From: a virus
Strand: one strand, 5' to 3'
IMG/VR virus record: IMGVR_UViG_3300046684_000082
Span: 1 to 62,446 of that record
DNA: 62,446 nt
This document shows, piece after piece, positions 31,131 to 42,245 of the stretch (the stretch's first letter is position 1; the number at the start of each line of letters is the position of its first letter). The notes beneath the pieces are model-generated. The model saw nothing but the letters and a program-made list of their open reading frames with translations. It was not told the DNA's origin and searched no databases. Made by a program: the position numbers and the translations under genes.

Positions 31131-31789
31131 GCGAGCAATACGGCTACACGGTCGGGTACGAGAAGTTCCTCAACGAGGTGCTTCCGTTCGTGCCGGCCGT
31201 CCCCGAGTTCGTGGCGATCAACGCCATCAGGAACGCGGCAATCGAGTTCTGCAACGAGACGCGCTACGTGCAGGTCGACACCGACCCCTTCACCGGGGTT
31301 AAGAACATCCCGAACTACCAGATCGACACGCCGACCGACACCGCGTTCCTCGACGTGATCCAGGGCTGGTACAACGGGTCGCTCTTGATCCCGAAGAGCG
31401 TGGATGAGCTCTCGTCGATCTACCGGTCGCTGAACTGGCAGACCATCGACGGCATGCCCGCGTACATCACGCGCGTGATCCAGCCGGAGATCGTGCTGGT
31501 GCCGATGCCGAACGCGACGCTCCCGAATGCGCTCACCTTACGCATCGCGCTCTCGCCCACGCGCGACAGCACGACGATCGACGCCCGGGTGTGGGAGCAC
31601 TACGCCGAGACGATCGGCAAGGGCGCCCGCGCGCGCCTCTACACGACCCCCGGGCAGCCGTACACCAACCCGGGCCTCGGGCTGCAGCTGAAGCGCGAGT
31701 TCACGCTCGAGATGGCCCGCGCGCGCCGCAAGACGGAGAAGGGCCTGGGCCGCGCCGACGTGCGCATCCAATACATAGGGTTCGTATGA
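31127..31789 (+). CDS. Head-tail adaptor or tail tube-like protein (predicted)
   Basis: 220 residues from a GTG at 31127 overlapping the previous stop: MSEQYGYTVGYEKFLNEVLP... A helical N-terminus, then repeated beta segments (WQTIDGMPAYITRVIQPEIV) and a basic helical end. Size and position match tail adaptor proteins of podoviruses. Confidence 0.6.
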   Translation: MSEQYGYTVGYEKFLNEVLPFVPAVPEFVAINAIRNAAIEFCNETRYVQVDTDPFTGVKNIPNYQIDTPTDTAFLDVIQGWYNGSLLIPKSVDELSSIYRSLNWQTIDGMPAYITRVIQPEIVLVPMPNATLPNALTLRIALSPTRDSTTIDARVWEHYAETIGKGARARLYTTPGQPYTNPGLGLQLKREFTLEMARARRKTEKGLGRADVRIQYIGFV

Positions 31790-32133
31790 CCATCGCCACC
31801 ATTGACGTCGTCGCCGGCGACAACCTGCCGGTCGTGACGCTGTCGCTCGCCGACAAGAGCAACGGCATGCCGATCGACGTGTCCGACTCGACCGTCACCG
31901 TCTACTTTCGCGAGATCGGCGCGTTAGCAGGTTCTGACGGTGCGCCGGCCGGAACCCCGCTAACTTGCACGAACCTCAACACCGGCACCGATGGCCAGGT
32001 CACCTTCTACTTCCAGGGCGACGTGACGAACGTGCCGGCCGGGCTGTACGAGGGTTCGATCGTGATCGTGAAGCCGGGGCCGCTGCGGCACACGGTCTAC
32101 GACACGCTGCGCTTCCGGGTGCGCCCGGCATGA
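31786..32133 (+). CDS. Ig-like baseplate or tail protein (BppU-type N-domain)
   Basis: 115 residues from the ATG at 31786 (MTIATIDVVAGDNLPVVTLS). Pattern GDNLPVVTLSLADKSNGMPI and GLYEGSIVIV match the N-terminal beta-sandwich of BppU-like tail proteins. It overlaps both neighbours by 4 bp. Confidence 0.6.
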   Translation: MTIATIDVVAGDNLPVVTLSLADKSNGMPIDVSDSTVTVYFREIGALAGSDGAPAGTPLTCTNLNTGTDGQVTFYFQGDVTNVPAGLYEGSIVIVKPGPLRHTVYDTLRFRVRPA

Positions 32134-32294
32134 CGCAGCCGACCGATTACAAGTTCGTCGAGCCCGGCGCTGTCGTCACCGCCAAGCCCCACAACGCTGT
32201 GGTGCTTGCGAGCTTCATCGATGCGGTCTGCACGGCCGCGGTCGTGCCGATGACGTACGAGGAAGAGCTCGCGTTCCTGGCAACCCATTCCTAA
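32130..32294 (+). CDS. Small unknown protein
   Basis: A 54-residue protein MTQPTDYKFVEPGAVVTAKP... ending YEEELAFLATHS. The start overlaps the upstream stop as ATGA. The role is unknown; probably virion or assembly, from context. Confidence 0.55.
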   Translation: MTQPTDYKFVEPGAVVTAKPHNAVVLASFIDAVCTAAVVPMTYEEELAFLATHS

Positions 32295-32304
32295 AGGACT
32301 CCTC

Positions 32305-32703
32305 ATGTCTCTCTCCGCTACCGAAGAACAGGCAATTCTGAATCACATCCTGGGCACGACCACGCTCACGAAGCCGACGACCGTGTACCTGGCGCTTTTC
32401 ACGACGACCCCGACCATGCCTGCGGGCACCGGCGGCGTCGAAGTGTCGGGCGGCTCGTACGCGCGCCAGCCGATCGCGTTCGGCTCGGCCTCGGGCTCCG
32501 CGCCTGCAGTGGCTGCCAACAGCGCACTGGTCACGTTCCCGACCGCCACGGGCTCGTGGGGAACCATCGCGGGCGCTGGCATCTACGACGCGGTGACTGG
32601 CGGCAACCTGATCGACGCGGGCGCGCTGAGTGCATCGAAGACGATCGGCACGAGCGACGTGTTCGCGATGCCGGCCGGCAACTACACGATGTCGCTGACC
32701 TAA
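32305..32703 (+). CDS. Tail fibre-associated protein
   Basis: A 132-residue protein: MSLSATEEQAILNHILGTTT ... TVYLALFTTTPTMPAGTGG ... SYARQPIAFGSASG. This pattern (a helix, VYLALFTT, then YARQxxxFG) is common to a family of phage tail or fibre-associated proteins. GGACTCCTC precedes the ATG. Confidence 0.7.
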   Translation: MSLSATEEQAILNHILGTTTLTKPTTVYLALFTTTPTMPAGTGGVEVSGGSYARQPIAFGSASGSAPAVAANSALVTFPTATGSWGTIAGAGIYDAVTGGNLIDAGALSASKTIGTSDVFAMPAGNYTMSLT

Positions 32704-32710
32704 GCGCGCG

Positions 32711-34513
32711 ATGGCCCAGAATGTCGTCACGCTAACCGCCGGCTCGACCTGGACAGTCCCCTCGGACTGTACGGGCACGCTCGACCTCGTCGAGGTCTGG
32801 GGCGCGGGCGCCAGCGGTAACGCGGACGCACCGAACGGGTCGGGCGGCGGCGGCTCGGGCGGCTACTCGAGTAGCGCCAGCCTCACCGGGTACACCCCAG
32901 GCGCGTCGATCCCGATCGGCCTCGGCGTGGGGGGCGCGTCGTCCCAGACAGGCTCGGGCGCGGGCTTCGCGGGCACCGGCTCGTGGTTCAACGGAACCTC
33001 GGTAGCGTCGTCCGTCGTCTCGGCCAACGGCGCCCCGGCTACCGCGAGCGGCTCGACGGCGGGCGGCTCTGGCGCGAGCACGACCAACGCCCAGGGTACG
33101 ACCAAGCGCGCGGGCACGGCCGGCGGCAGCGGACGTAACGCAGCGAACGGCGGCGGCGGCGGCGGTGCAGGTGCGCCAGGCCCGCATGGTCTCGGCGCGG
33201 TCGGTGCGAACGCAACGGCGAACCCGGGCGGCGCAGGCGGCGCAGGTGATGCGGCCTCGGGCGGCACGGCGGGCACGGCAGGCGCGAGCACGGGCGTAGG
33301 TAACGGCGGCGTCGGTGGTGCGAACGCGAACGGCGGTGGCGGTGGTGGTGGCGGCGGTGGCGGTGCGACCGGGTCGACCTCGAACGGCAACAACGGCGCG
33401 GATGGCGGATTCCCCGGCGGCGGCTCCGGCGGTTCAGGGTGGGGCGGCAGCTACAGCGGCACCGCGGCAGGCGGCCAGATCCGCATCACCTATACGGTCT
33501 CGACTGGCGGCACCACGCAGAACGGCCAGATCGCCTCGAGCGCGACAGCAAGCTCGTCGGCCACGGGCCGCGCGACCCGCAACGGCGCGGCCGCGCGCAC
33601 GGCCACTGCGAGCTCGACGGCCGCCGGCCGCGCGCAGCGGTATGGCCAGATCGCAAGCTCCGCAACGCTGACGAGCTCACGCGTCACCGCGGGCGGCACC
33701 ACACAGAACGGCCAGATCGCCTCGTCGGCGAGTCTCACCTCGAGCCGCGCGGGCCAGCGCCGAGTCAGTGGCGCCGTCTCGAGCACCGCGAGCCTCGCCT
33801 CGTCGCGCGCCGGTGTGCGCATGCTCTACGGCACCCGCGCGAGCACCGCGTCGCTGGCATCGACCCGCGCCGGCGCCCGCTGGACCTATGGCACGCTCAC
33901 CAGCACGCTGAGCGGCAACTCATGGGCGACGGGGCAGATCACTGCAGCCGGCCTCATCCAGAGCGCCGCCGCGGCCAGCAGCAACATCGTGGCGTTCAAC
34001 CCATCGCACGTCACGCGCGGCACGGTGCTGGTCAAGGTCACTGCGACGTTTGCGCAGCTGAGCGCGCACGTGGTGCCGAGCCCGGCGGAGTTGCGCGACC
34101 GCATCCCGATGCTCGACGCGCTCGCCTTCGCCGTGCAGACGCTCTTCGCTGACACCGCCGCGGCCGTCGACGCCACCGCGTTTGCTTTCGGCCGGCCGCT
34201 GGTCGACACGGTCGCCGTGACCGACACGGTCGCCTTCGCAAAGGGACCTGCGATATACGACAATGCAACGATTAACGACGCCATCGCGTTAGCAGTTAGT
34301 CCGGCACTTGTTGACACATTGTCGGCATCTGATGCAGCGGCGTTCGCTACATCGAAGCCGATCACCGACACCGCGACGCTGGCTGACGCGCTCGCCGTGC
34401 TGACGGCGAAGCCCATTGCTGACGTGCTCGTGGCGGCCGACAGCGTGGCCTACACGTTCCTGTCGCCCACAACCATGAACGGCAAGGCGCTCGACGTCGC
34501 CACGCTCAACTGA
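32711..34513 (+). CDS. Glycine-rich repeat tail fibre/adhesin
   Basis: A 600-residue protein in three parts: residues 1-255 are glycine-rich (runs such as GGGGGGGGGGG, like glycine-rich adhesin tips), 256-400 hold four NGQIASSA-type repeats with RAG spacers, and 440-600 hold about six 21-23-residue repeats of the form DTxxxxDAxAFAxxxPxx. It is a candidate host-recognition fibre. GTTAGCA occurs in its coding sequence (34288) as a rare TTA Leu codon. Confidence 0.75.
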   Translation: MAQNVVTLTAGSTWTVPSDCTGTLDLVEVWGAGASGNADAPNGSGGGGSGGYSSSASLTGYTPGASIPIGLGVGGASSQTGSGAGFAGTGSWFNGTSVASSVVSANGAPATASGSTAGGSGASTTNAQGTTKRAGTAGGSGRNAANGGGGGGAGAPGPHGLGAVGANATANPGGAGGAGDAASGGTAGTAGASTGVGNGGVGGANANGGGGGGGGGGGATGSTSNGNNGADGGFPGGGSGGSGWGGSYSGTAAGGQIRITYTVSTGGTTQNGQIASSATASSSATGRATRNGAAARTATASSTAAGRAQRYGQIASSATLTSSRVTAGGTTQNGQIASSASLTSSRAGQRRVSGAVSSTASLASSRAGVRMLYGTRASTASLASTRAGARWTYGTLTSTLSGNSWATGQITAAGLIQSAAAASSNIVAFNPSHVTRGTVLVKVTATFAQLSAHVVPSPAELRDRIPMLDALAFAVQTLFADTAAAVDATAFAFGRPLVDTVAVTDTVAFAKGPAIYDNATINDAIALAVSPALVDTLSASDAAAFATSKPITDTATLADALAVLTAKPIADVLVAADSVAYTFLSPTTMNGKALDVATLN

Positions 34514-34521
34514 GGATAGAA

Positions 34522-36417
<1,896 letters not shown>

Positions 36418-36418
<1 letters not shown>

Positions 36419-36966
36419 TGTACGTCCTCCTTTATGACCCCACGGGGCGCGTGTTCGGCTCGACGCAACTCGCCGACGGCGCGCAGCTGAGCACGGGCTA
36501 CATCGCCTGCACTGCCGAGCAGGCGGCCAACCTCGCCGCGTACAGCGTCGACACCGCGACGCAGACGATCGTTGCGATCGACCCAGGCACCGTCCTGCAG
36601 TCGCTCAAGGCGAGCCTCGTCACCGCGATCGATACGCGTGTGGCCGACATCTACTCGACCTGGTCGCGTTTCCAGCAGGAGTATCTGCTGCGCGCGGCCG
36701 CGGCGCAGGCGTTCAAGGACACGGACTACATGGGCACGCCGTCCACATGGATCACCGACTTCGCGCGGCCCGCCGGCAAGACCGTGGTCGACGCAACGAA
36801 CCTGATCCTCGCGCAGTCCGCGAACCTGAACGCCGCGCTCGGCGCGCTCGGCGCGCTGCGCATGCGCAAGTACGAGATCCTCGCCGCGACCGACACCGCT
36901 GGCGCGCAGGCCGCGCACGACACGGTCGCCGCGCTGATCGACCAGACGGCAGCCGCCATCCAATAA
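36418..36966 (+). CDS. Tail fibre assembly-type protein
   Basis: 182 residues from the ATG at 36418 (ATGA overlap). MYVLLYDPTGRVFGSTQLAD ... TGYIACTAEQAANLAAYSVD then a helical C-terminal half. N-terminal beta plus helical DUF4376-like end suggest a fibre chaperone or tip cap. It follows the S74 fibre. Confidence 0.55.
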
Positions 36967-36975
36967 GGGGACCCC

Positions 36976-37428
36976 ATGCAGGTCGCATTCTACAAAGGGC
37001 GGCACCCGGGCATCGCAGGCTGGCTCGGCGTCGCAACGAAGTGGTGGACGCGCGGGCCCTACAGCCACGGCGAGCTCATCGTTGCGCGCGAGGGCGACAC
37101 GGCCGTGTGCTGGTCGTCGACCTACCTGGACCACGGCGTGCGCCGCGCGGTCGTGACTCTCGACGACAACTGGGACGTGTTCGACGTGCCGACGACGCCT
37201 GCACAGGAAGCCGCCGCGCTCGCCTGGTTCGAGGCGCATGCCGGGCAGCCGTACGACGTGGCGGGCCTCTTCGGCTTCGCCTTCCGTCACTACGAGGGCG
37301 AGAAGAGCAAGTGGTTCTGCACCGAGGCGGTCGCCGAAGCGCTCGGGCTGCGCGACTCATGGCGCTATGACCCGAACACACTCGCGGCGGTGCTCGCCCC
37401 GCGCGATGCACAGCTGGAGGCAGCATGA
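36976..37428 (+). CDS. Permuted NlpC/P60 (YiiX-like) papain-fold hydrolase
   Basis: A 150-residue protein. His in GPYSHGELIVARE comes before Cys in KWFCTEAVAEALG, the order of the circularly permuted papain-like YaeF/YiiX group; a third site acidic residue is plausible in the segment FDVPTT. Such enzymes act on amide, peptide or lipid bonds. Its place between two fibre genes suggests a virion-associated cell-wall or envelope enzyme. Confidence 0.75.
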   Translation: MQVAFYKGRHPGIAGWLGVATKWWTRGPYSHGELIVAREGDTAVCWSSTYLDHGVRRAVVTLDDNWDVFDVPTTPAQEAAALAWFEAHAGQPYDVAGLFGFAFRHYEGEKSKWFCTEAVAEALGLRDSWRYDPNTLAAVLAPRDAQLEAA

Positions 37429-38543
37429 GCGTCAAAGTCACCAACAACGCGTTCGCCACACTCGCGGCGGATACGCCGGCCAACTCGACGACGATCACCG
37501 TCACCGCGGGCCAGGGCGCGCGCTTCCCGGTGCTGACTGCGGTCGACTACTTCTACGCGACGATCGTCAACACGCTCAACGTGCTGGAGATCGTCAAGGT
37601 CACCGGCCGCAACGCGGACATCCTCACCGTCACGCGCGCGATCTACGGTAGCGCGCAGGCGTGGAAGGCGGGCGATCGGATCGAGCTCCGCCCGACCGCT
37701 GAGTTGTTCAACGATAAGCTGGATACGGCCGACGCCGCGGCGACTTACGCGACGAAGAGCTACTCGGACGCGACCTACTTGATGAAGAACGGCGGCGGTG
37801 CGGTGACGTTCCTGCAGGTCCAGGCGCCAGCGGCGCAGCTGCAGATCAACGACACCAGTGCGAGCGCGCTCAACGGCCGGTTCCGCTGGATCTCGGCGGG
37901 CGGCTCGCTGATACTGCAACGCAACACCGCTGGCGGCGGCGACTTCGCAACGTCCGCCACACCGCTCTGGTTCAACGGCACAAGCGACGTCGCCGCGTTC
38001 TCACAACGCCCGTACTTCAACGGCGCGACGCCCTGGGACTCTGCCAACCTCACGCCGCTCGACAAGAACCTCGGGGGCGTAGTGGGCGGGGCGATGCAGT
38101 TCAACTCAGGCGTGGTGATGGCGAGCGCTGCGCAGGTGAACGCGGACTTCCACGTCTACGGTTCGAACACGGTCGCGCACGGCAACGCGCAGGTGGCGGG
38201 TGAGTTGCAGGTCAACACCAACGTCGTGTCGACGAACGGCAACTATTACTTCGACGCGGGCCATCAACGCTACCTGGCGCAGAGCGGCGGCAACCTGTTC
38301 ATCGGTGGCTTCGGTGAGGCCTACATCAACGGCAACCGCGTGCTGCACGTCGGCAACGGTCTGTCGGACATGACCAACAACGTTGGCTTCATCAACTCGA
38401 TCGCCGTCGCCGCGCCGCGCATCGCGAGCTCCGACTCGAGCGGCACGCTCACCAACGTCGGGCTGGAGATGGTCGACGCGCGCACGATCCGGCTGGTGCT
38501 GTCGTTCGTCAATTCGTCGGGCGGCGGTGGACAGGGCGGTTAA
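37425..38543 (+). CDS. Second tail fibre, paralogous N-terminus
   Basis: A 372-residue protein. Residues 1-97 (MSVKVTNNAFATLAADTPAN ... IELRPTAELFNDKLD) align with those of the 34982 fibre (shared VK-T-TNN, VVKITGR/IVKVTGR, ELRPTAELFNDK). The rest is repetitive beta; the end (NSSGGGGQGG) is glycine-rich and has no S74 chaperone. It overlaps the NlpC gene by 4 bp. Confidence 0.78.
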   Translation: MSVKVTNNAFATLAADTPANSTTITVTAGQGARFPVLTAVDYFYATIVNTLNVLEIVKVTGRNADILTVTRAIYGSAQAWKAGDRIELRPTAELFNDKLDTADAAATYATKSYSDATYLMKNGGGAVTFLQVQAPAAQLQINDTSASALNGRFRWISAGGSLILQRNTAGGGDFATSATPLWFNGTSDVAAFSQRPYFNGATPWDSANLTPLDKNLGGVVGGAMQFNSGVVMASAAQVNADFHVYGSNTVAHGNAQVAGELQVNTNVVSTNGNYYFDAGHQRYLAQSGGNLFIGGFGEAYINGNRVLHVGNGLSDMTNNVGFINSIAVAAPRIASSDSSGTLTNVGLEMVDARTIRLVLSFVNSSGGGGQGG

Positions 38544-38598
38544 CAAACAGGCTTGTATCTGCTAACTTGGGCTAGGCCCAACACAAGGAAAATCGCAC

Positions 38599-38850
38599 AT
38601 GAGCGGTGAGAACTTTATTGCCGTCGCTGCGATTTGCGTGCCGGTCATCATGGCGTTCATCGCCTTCATGTACCGGACCATGTCCGGGCACCAGAAGCAG
38701 ATTACAGACTTGAAGATCGAGCTCGCGGCCGACTACCTGACCAAGGTGGAAGTGCGCGAGCTCCTCGCCGAATCAAAGCGTGACCTGCGCGACACGCTCG
38801 AAACACTCATCACGGAAATCCGTGCACTGCGCAAACCCACATCGGAGTAA
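38599..38850 (+). CDS. Single-pass membrane protein of the lysis cassette (spanin/holin-like)
   Basis: An 83-residue protein. One hydrophobic segment (IAVAAICVPVIMAFIAFMY, residues 7-25) and then a charged coiled coil (QKQITDLKIELAADYLTK...). N-terminal anchor plus coiled coil resembles an i-spanin or accessory holin. The upstream gap contains TGCTAAC (38560). Confidence 0.65.
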   Translation: MSGENFIAVAAICVPVIMAFIAFMYRTMSGHQKQITDLKIELAADYLTKVEVRELLAESKRDLRDTLETLITEIRALRKPTSE

Positions 38851-38856
38851 TCCACC

Positions 38857-39171
38857 TTGGCACTCACAGCAGCAGAATTCATCGAAAAAGCAGGCGCGGA
38901 ACTGGTCTGCGGCAAGATCATCGTCGGCCTGCAAGGCGAGCGCAACGTAATCGGCCAGATCGAGCCGACGTTCGAGCTCAACGAAGAAGGCCAGGCGATC
39001 AAGGCCGAGCTCGAAGCAGGCATCGCGCCGGCACAAGCCGTCGAAGATGGCCAGGCGAAGAAGGCCGGCCGCGCGGCGAAGAAGGTCGCCGAACCGGTGC
39101 CGCCGACGGCTGAAGAGCTCGCCGCGCTGGCCGCCGCAGCTGCTGCCGAAACCGCTGCACTGGGTTCGTAA
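38857..39171 (+). CDS. Small Ala/Lys-rich protein
   Basis: 104 residues from a TTG at 38857 (MALTAAEFIEKAGAELVCGK); the C-terminal half is Ala/Glu/Lys-rich and probably disordered. It is located between a membrane protein and the endolysin. The function is unknown. Confidence 0.55.
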   Translation: MALTAAEFIEKAGAELVCGKIIVGLQGERNVIGQIEPTFELNEEGQAIKAELEAGIAPAQAVEDGQAKKAGRAAKKVAEPVPPTAEELAALAAAAAAETAALGS

Positions 39172-39172
39172 G

Positions 39173-39646
39173 ATGAGCGCCTTCGACGACGCCTTCGAGG
39201 CGCTGATTGGGGTGGAGAAGGGCTACGTCGTGGATAACGGCGGGCCCACCATGTACGGCGTCACGCAGGCCGTGGCGCGCGCCAACGGCTACACCGGCGA
39301 CATGCGCAACCTCCCCTTGAGCACCGCGAAGGCGATCGCGAAGGCCAAGTACTGGGACGTCTACCACTGCGACGAGCTCGATCCGCGGATCGGCTTCCAG
39401 GTGTTCGATGCGGCCTACAACGGGGGCTTCCCCGTGAAGTGGCTGCAGCAGGCATCGGGCGCAGTGGCAGACGGCAAGTTCGGGCCGGCGACGCTCGCCG
39501 CGATCCAGGCCACGGACCCCGACAAGCTTATCGCGCGCTTTGACGCGTACCGGCTGCTCTACCTGTGCGACCTCAACGTGTGGCCCGACTACGGCCGCGG
39601 CTGGGCTCGCCGCGTGGCAAACAACCTTCTGAAGGGGATGGCATGA
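39173..39646 (+). CDS. Endolysin, GH108 family muramidase
   Basis: A 157-residue protein from the ATG at 39173. FEALIGVEKGYVVDNGGPTM holds the catalytic Glu (about residue 15) in the GH108 pattern E-x-G-Y ... G-G-x-T-x-Y-G-(I/V)-T, followed by AKAIAKAKYWDVYHCDELDP and ASGAVADGKFGPATLAAIQA, the peptidoglycan-binding-type end. It would cleave cell-wall glycan at lysis. No signal peptide, so it relies on the holin. Confidence 0.88.
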   Translation: MSAFDDAFEALIGVEKGYVVDNGGPTMYGVTQAVARANGYTGDMRNLPLSTAKAIAKAKYWDVYHCDELDPRIGFQVFDAAYNGGFPVKWLQQASGAVADGKFGPATLAAIQATDPDKLIARFDAYRLLYLCDLNVWPDYGRGWARRVANNLLKGMA

Positions 39647-40179
39647 CCTGGGACAACGCGCTGAACGTCGTCAAGACCCTCGCGCCCACCATCGCGACGG
39701 CGCTCGGCGGCCCGCTCGCCGGCACCGCAGTCGCCGCGCTGCAGGCCGCGCTCGGCCTCGCGCCGGCGGCGGACAAGGACGCGGTTGCAGCCGCCATCAA
39801 TGGCGCCACGCCCGAGCAGCTGGCGGCCGTCCGCAAAGCCGACCAGGACTTCCAGATCCAGATGGCCGCGCTTGGCTTCAAGGATGCCGAGGCGCTCGCG
39901 CAGCTGGTCGTGCAGGACACGATCTCCGCGCGCGACATGCTGGTCTCGACCAAGTCGTGGGTGCCGGCCGCGCTCACCGCCGCGCTCACCGTGGGCTTCT
40001 TCGGGATGCTCTCGATGCTCATGTTCGTGCTGGTCCCCGAGGCCAACAAAGCGATCATCTACGGCTTCACCGGCACCCTTGGCGGTGCGTGGCTGACGGC
40101 TGTGCACTTCTGGTTCGGCGAGACGATGTCCTCGAAGACCAAGGACGACGTGATCGCCAACTCGAGCCTGCCGCAATGA
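39643..40179 (+). CDS. Holin, 3-TM superfamily
   Basis: 178 residues from the ATG at 39643 (ATGA coupling to the endolysin). An N-terminal Ala-rich amphipathic part (residues 1-70) then two strong hydrophobic helices (SWVPAALTAALTVGFFGMLS and AIIYGFTGTLGGAWLTAVHF), matching the 3TM holin group. It would form membrane lesions that let the endolysin reach the wall. Confidence 0.82.
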   Translation: MTWDNALNVVKTLAPTIATALGGPLAGTAVAALQAALGLAPAADKDAVAAAINGATPEQLAAVRKADQDFQIQMAALGFKDAEALAQLVVQDTISARDMLVSTKSWVPAALTAALTVGFFGMLSMLMFVLVPEANKAIIYGFTGTLGGAWLTAVHFWFGETMSSKTKDDVIANSSLPQ

Positions 40180-41990
40180 CGACACTCTCCATCGAGGGCT
40201 TCAGCGGCGTTGTGCCCCGCACGGGCCCGACGCGCCTGGGCGCGAGCAACGCGCAGGTCGCGCGCAACGTCAAGCTCCAGTCCGGCGAGCTCCGCCCGTG
40301 GCGCAAGCCAATCGTGGAGTTCACGCCCTCGACGGTGGTGCAGGCGATCTACAAGCTCAACGGGCCGAGCGGCGCGACGCTGTGGCTTGAGTTTCCGCAG
40401 GACACCGATGTCGTCGGCTCGCCGATGGCCGACGCCTCCGACTACCGCGTCTACTACACCGGCACCGGCATCGGCCCGCGCAAGACGAACTGGAGCCTGG
40501 CCGCAACCGGCACCGGCCCCGCGCCGCGCAACTACATGGAAATGGGCGTGCCGTCGCCGACTGGCTCGCCATCCCTCTCGCCCTCGAGCACAACGGGCAC
40601 CGTCGAGACGCGCGCGTACGTCTACACGCACGTGAACCTGTTCGGCGCGGTCAACGAAGAGTCGGGCCCCAGCCCCGCTGGCACCGTCTCGGTGACGGCA
40701 TCGGGCGCGTCGGTGACGGTCGGCAGCTTCTCGGCGCCGCCGGCGGGCAAGTACGCGTGGGCGTACCGCAACATCTATCGATCGGTGGCCGGTAACTCCA
40801 GCGTCAGTTACCAGTTTGTCGCGCAGATCCCGATCGGGCAGACCTCCTACGTCGACACGCTCGCGGTCACCCAGCTTGGCTCCGCGCTGCCGTCCACCGA
40901 CTGGGCGCCGCCGCCCTCGAGCCTGCAGGGCATCGTCGAGATGCCGAACGGGATGCTCGCGGGCTTCACCGGCAACCAGGTCTGGTTCTGTGAGCCGGGC
41001 TACCCGCACGCGTGGCCGGTCAAATACATGCTGACGGTGGAGTATCCGATCGTCGGCCTGGGCGTCTTCGGGACGAGCTTGTTCGTCGGCACACAGAAGA
41101 ACCCGTACGTGATCACCGGCACGAACCCCGCCGCGATGTCGCAGGAAAAATTGTCGATCCTGCAGGCGTGCGTCAGCAAGCGCTCGATCGTCTCGGACCA
41201 GTGGGGCGTGGTGTACGCGTCGCCGAACGGTCTCGTGGCGGTCGGCCCTGGTATCCAGGACATCGTCACCCAGAACCTGTACACCCGCGACGAGTGGCAG
41301 CCGCTGAACCCGAGCTCCATCTGCGGCGCGCTGTACAACAACATGTATCTGGGCTTCTACACGAACGGGCTCGGGCCGATCTCGTCGTTCATTTTCACGC
41401 GCGCGGACACCCCGCCGCTGTCGATGTTCGACTTCGCTGCGAAGTGCGTGTTCATCGAGCGCGCGACGGGCAACTTCTACGCCTGTTCGAACGACGACAA
41501 CATCATCTACCAGCTTGACGCGGACCAGGACAACAACACGATCTTCCAGTGGAGGAGTCGCCAGTTCATCCTGCCGGAGCCGACGTCGTTCGCCGCGCTC
41601 AAGCTGCAGTCCGACTACAGCTACATCTTCGACCCGGTCGCGTACCAGAAGAAGCTCGACGCGCTGAAGGCGCAGAACCTGGCGCTCTGGACCCAGTACG
41701 CCGGCGCGGGCCTCTCGCTGCAGGGCTGCCTGAATGACGCGATGGTCGACACCTACACGGTCGACGGCTCGGTGATGCTCGACGTGCCGCGGATCAATGA
41801 CCTGCGCTCGGTGCAGGTGCTGGTGCTGTGTGACGGCGTGCAGGTGTTCCAGTCCGAGGTCAAGAACAACGAGCCGATCCGCATGCCGGGTGGCTTCAAG
41901 GGCCTCGTCTGGGAGGTGATGATCGTCGGCAACGCGCCGGTGCGCAAGTTCTCGATGGCCACCTCGATCGGGGAGCTCCGTCAGATATGA
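40176..41990 (+). CDS. Tail tubular/nozzle or stabilisation protein (predicted)
   Basis: 604 residues from the ATG at 40176 (ATGA overlap). Beta-rich, with repeats such as YAWAYRNIYRSVAGNSSVSY and GLGVFGTSLFVGTQKNPYVI, consistent with a propeller or tubular protein of a short tail, like P22 gp10/T7 gp12-type nozzle proteins. It does not look like a receptor-binding protein. Confidence 0.65.
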   Translation: MTTLSIEGFSGVVPRTGPTRLGASNAQVARNVKLQSGELRPWRKPIVEFTPSTVVQAIYKLNGPSGATLWLEFPQDTDVVGSPMADASDYRVYYTGTGIGPRKTNWSLAATGTGPAPRNYMEMGVPSPTGSPSLSPSSTTGTVETRAYVYTHVNLFGAVNEESGPSPAGTVSVTASGASVTVGSFSAPPAGKYAWAYRNIYRSVAGNSSVSYQFVAQIPIGQTSYVDTLAVTQLGSALPSTDWAPPPSSLQGIVEMPNGMLAGFTGNQVWFCEPGYPHAWPVKYMLTVEYPIVGLGVFGTSLFVGTQKNPYVITGTNPAAMSQEKLSILQACVSKRSIVSDQWGVVYASPNGLVAVGPGIQDIVTQNLYTRDEWQPLNPSSICGALYNNMYLGFYTNGLGPISSFIFTRADTPPLSMFDFAAKCVFIERATGNFYACSNDDNIIYQLDADQDNNTIFQWRSRQFILPEPTSFAALKLQSDYSYIFDPVAYQKKLDALKAQNLALWTQYAGAGLSLQGCLNDAMVDTYTVDGSVMLDVPRINDLRSVQVLVLCDGVQVFQSEVKNNEPIRMPGGFKGLVWEVMIVGNAPVRKFSMATSIGELRQI

Positions 41991-42208
41991 GCGCACCGAT
42001 CACCAAGACCGCCATCCCGTCCGTCATCACGACGCAGGACCCGTCGATAGGCCAGGTGCTCAGCGCGCTCAAGGACAACGTCGAGATCATCACCGGCGTG
42101 CGCCGTGGCGTGCCGGTGCTCACCGCGCTGCCGTACACGGCCACGACCCAGCAAATGATAGACACGATCAACGCGATCATCGCGCGCCTGAACTATCAGG
42201 GGCGATGA
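41987..42208 (+). CDS. Small unknown protein
   Basis: A 73-residue protein MSAPITKTAIPSVITTQDPS... ending AIIARLNYQGR. It overlaps the nozzle gene by 4 bp, so it is probably an accessory virion or assembly factor. Confidence 0.6.
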   Translation: MSAPITKTAIPSVITTQDPSIGQVLSALKDNVEIITGVRRGVPVLTALPYTATTQQMIDTINAIIARLNYQGR

Positions 42209-42237
42209 TTAACAAGTTAGCGCATCGGTGATATACA
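42209..42237 (+). promoter_or_regulatory. Promoter for the acetyltransferase gene, with GTTAGC sites
   Basis: TTAACA (42209-42214), a 17-nt spacer containing GTTAGCG (42216), TATACA (42232-42237). GTTAGCA follows at 42238, exactly 22 bp after the first, straddling the start point. The ATG is at 42246, so the message would be nearly leaderless. This is the clearest sigma70-like promoter inside the late arm. Confidence 0.6.
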
Positions 42238-42245
42238 GTTAGCAG

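Noticed and set aside
36976-37428. Enoyl-CoA hydratase, a label sometimes given to such phage proteins
   Set aside because: Sequence shows His then Cys in a permuted papain order; no crotonase motif.
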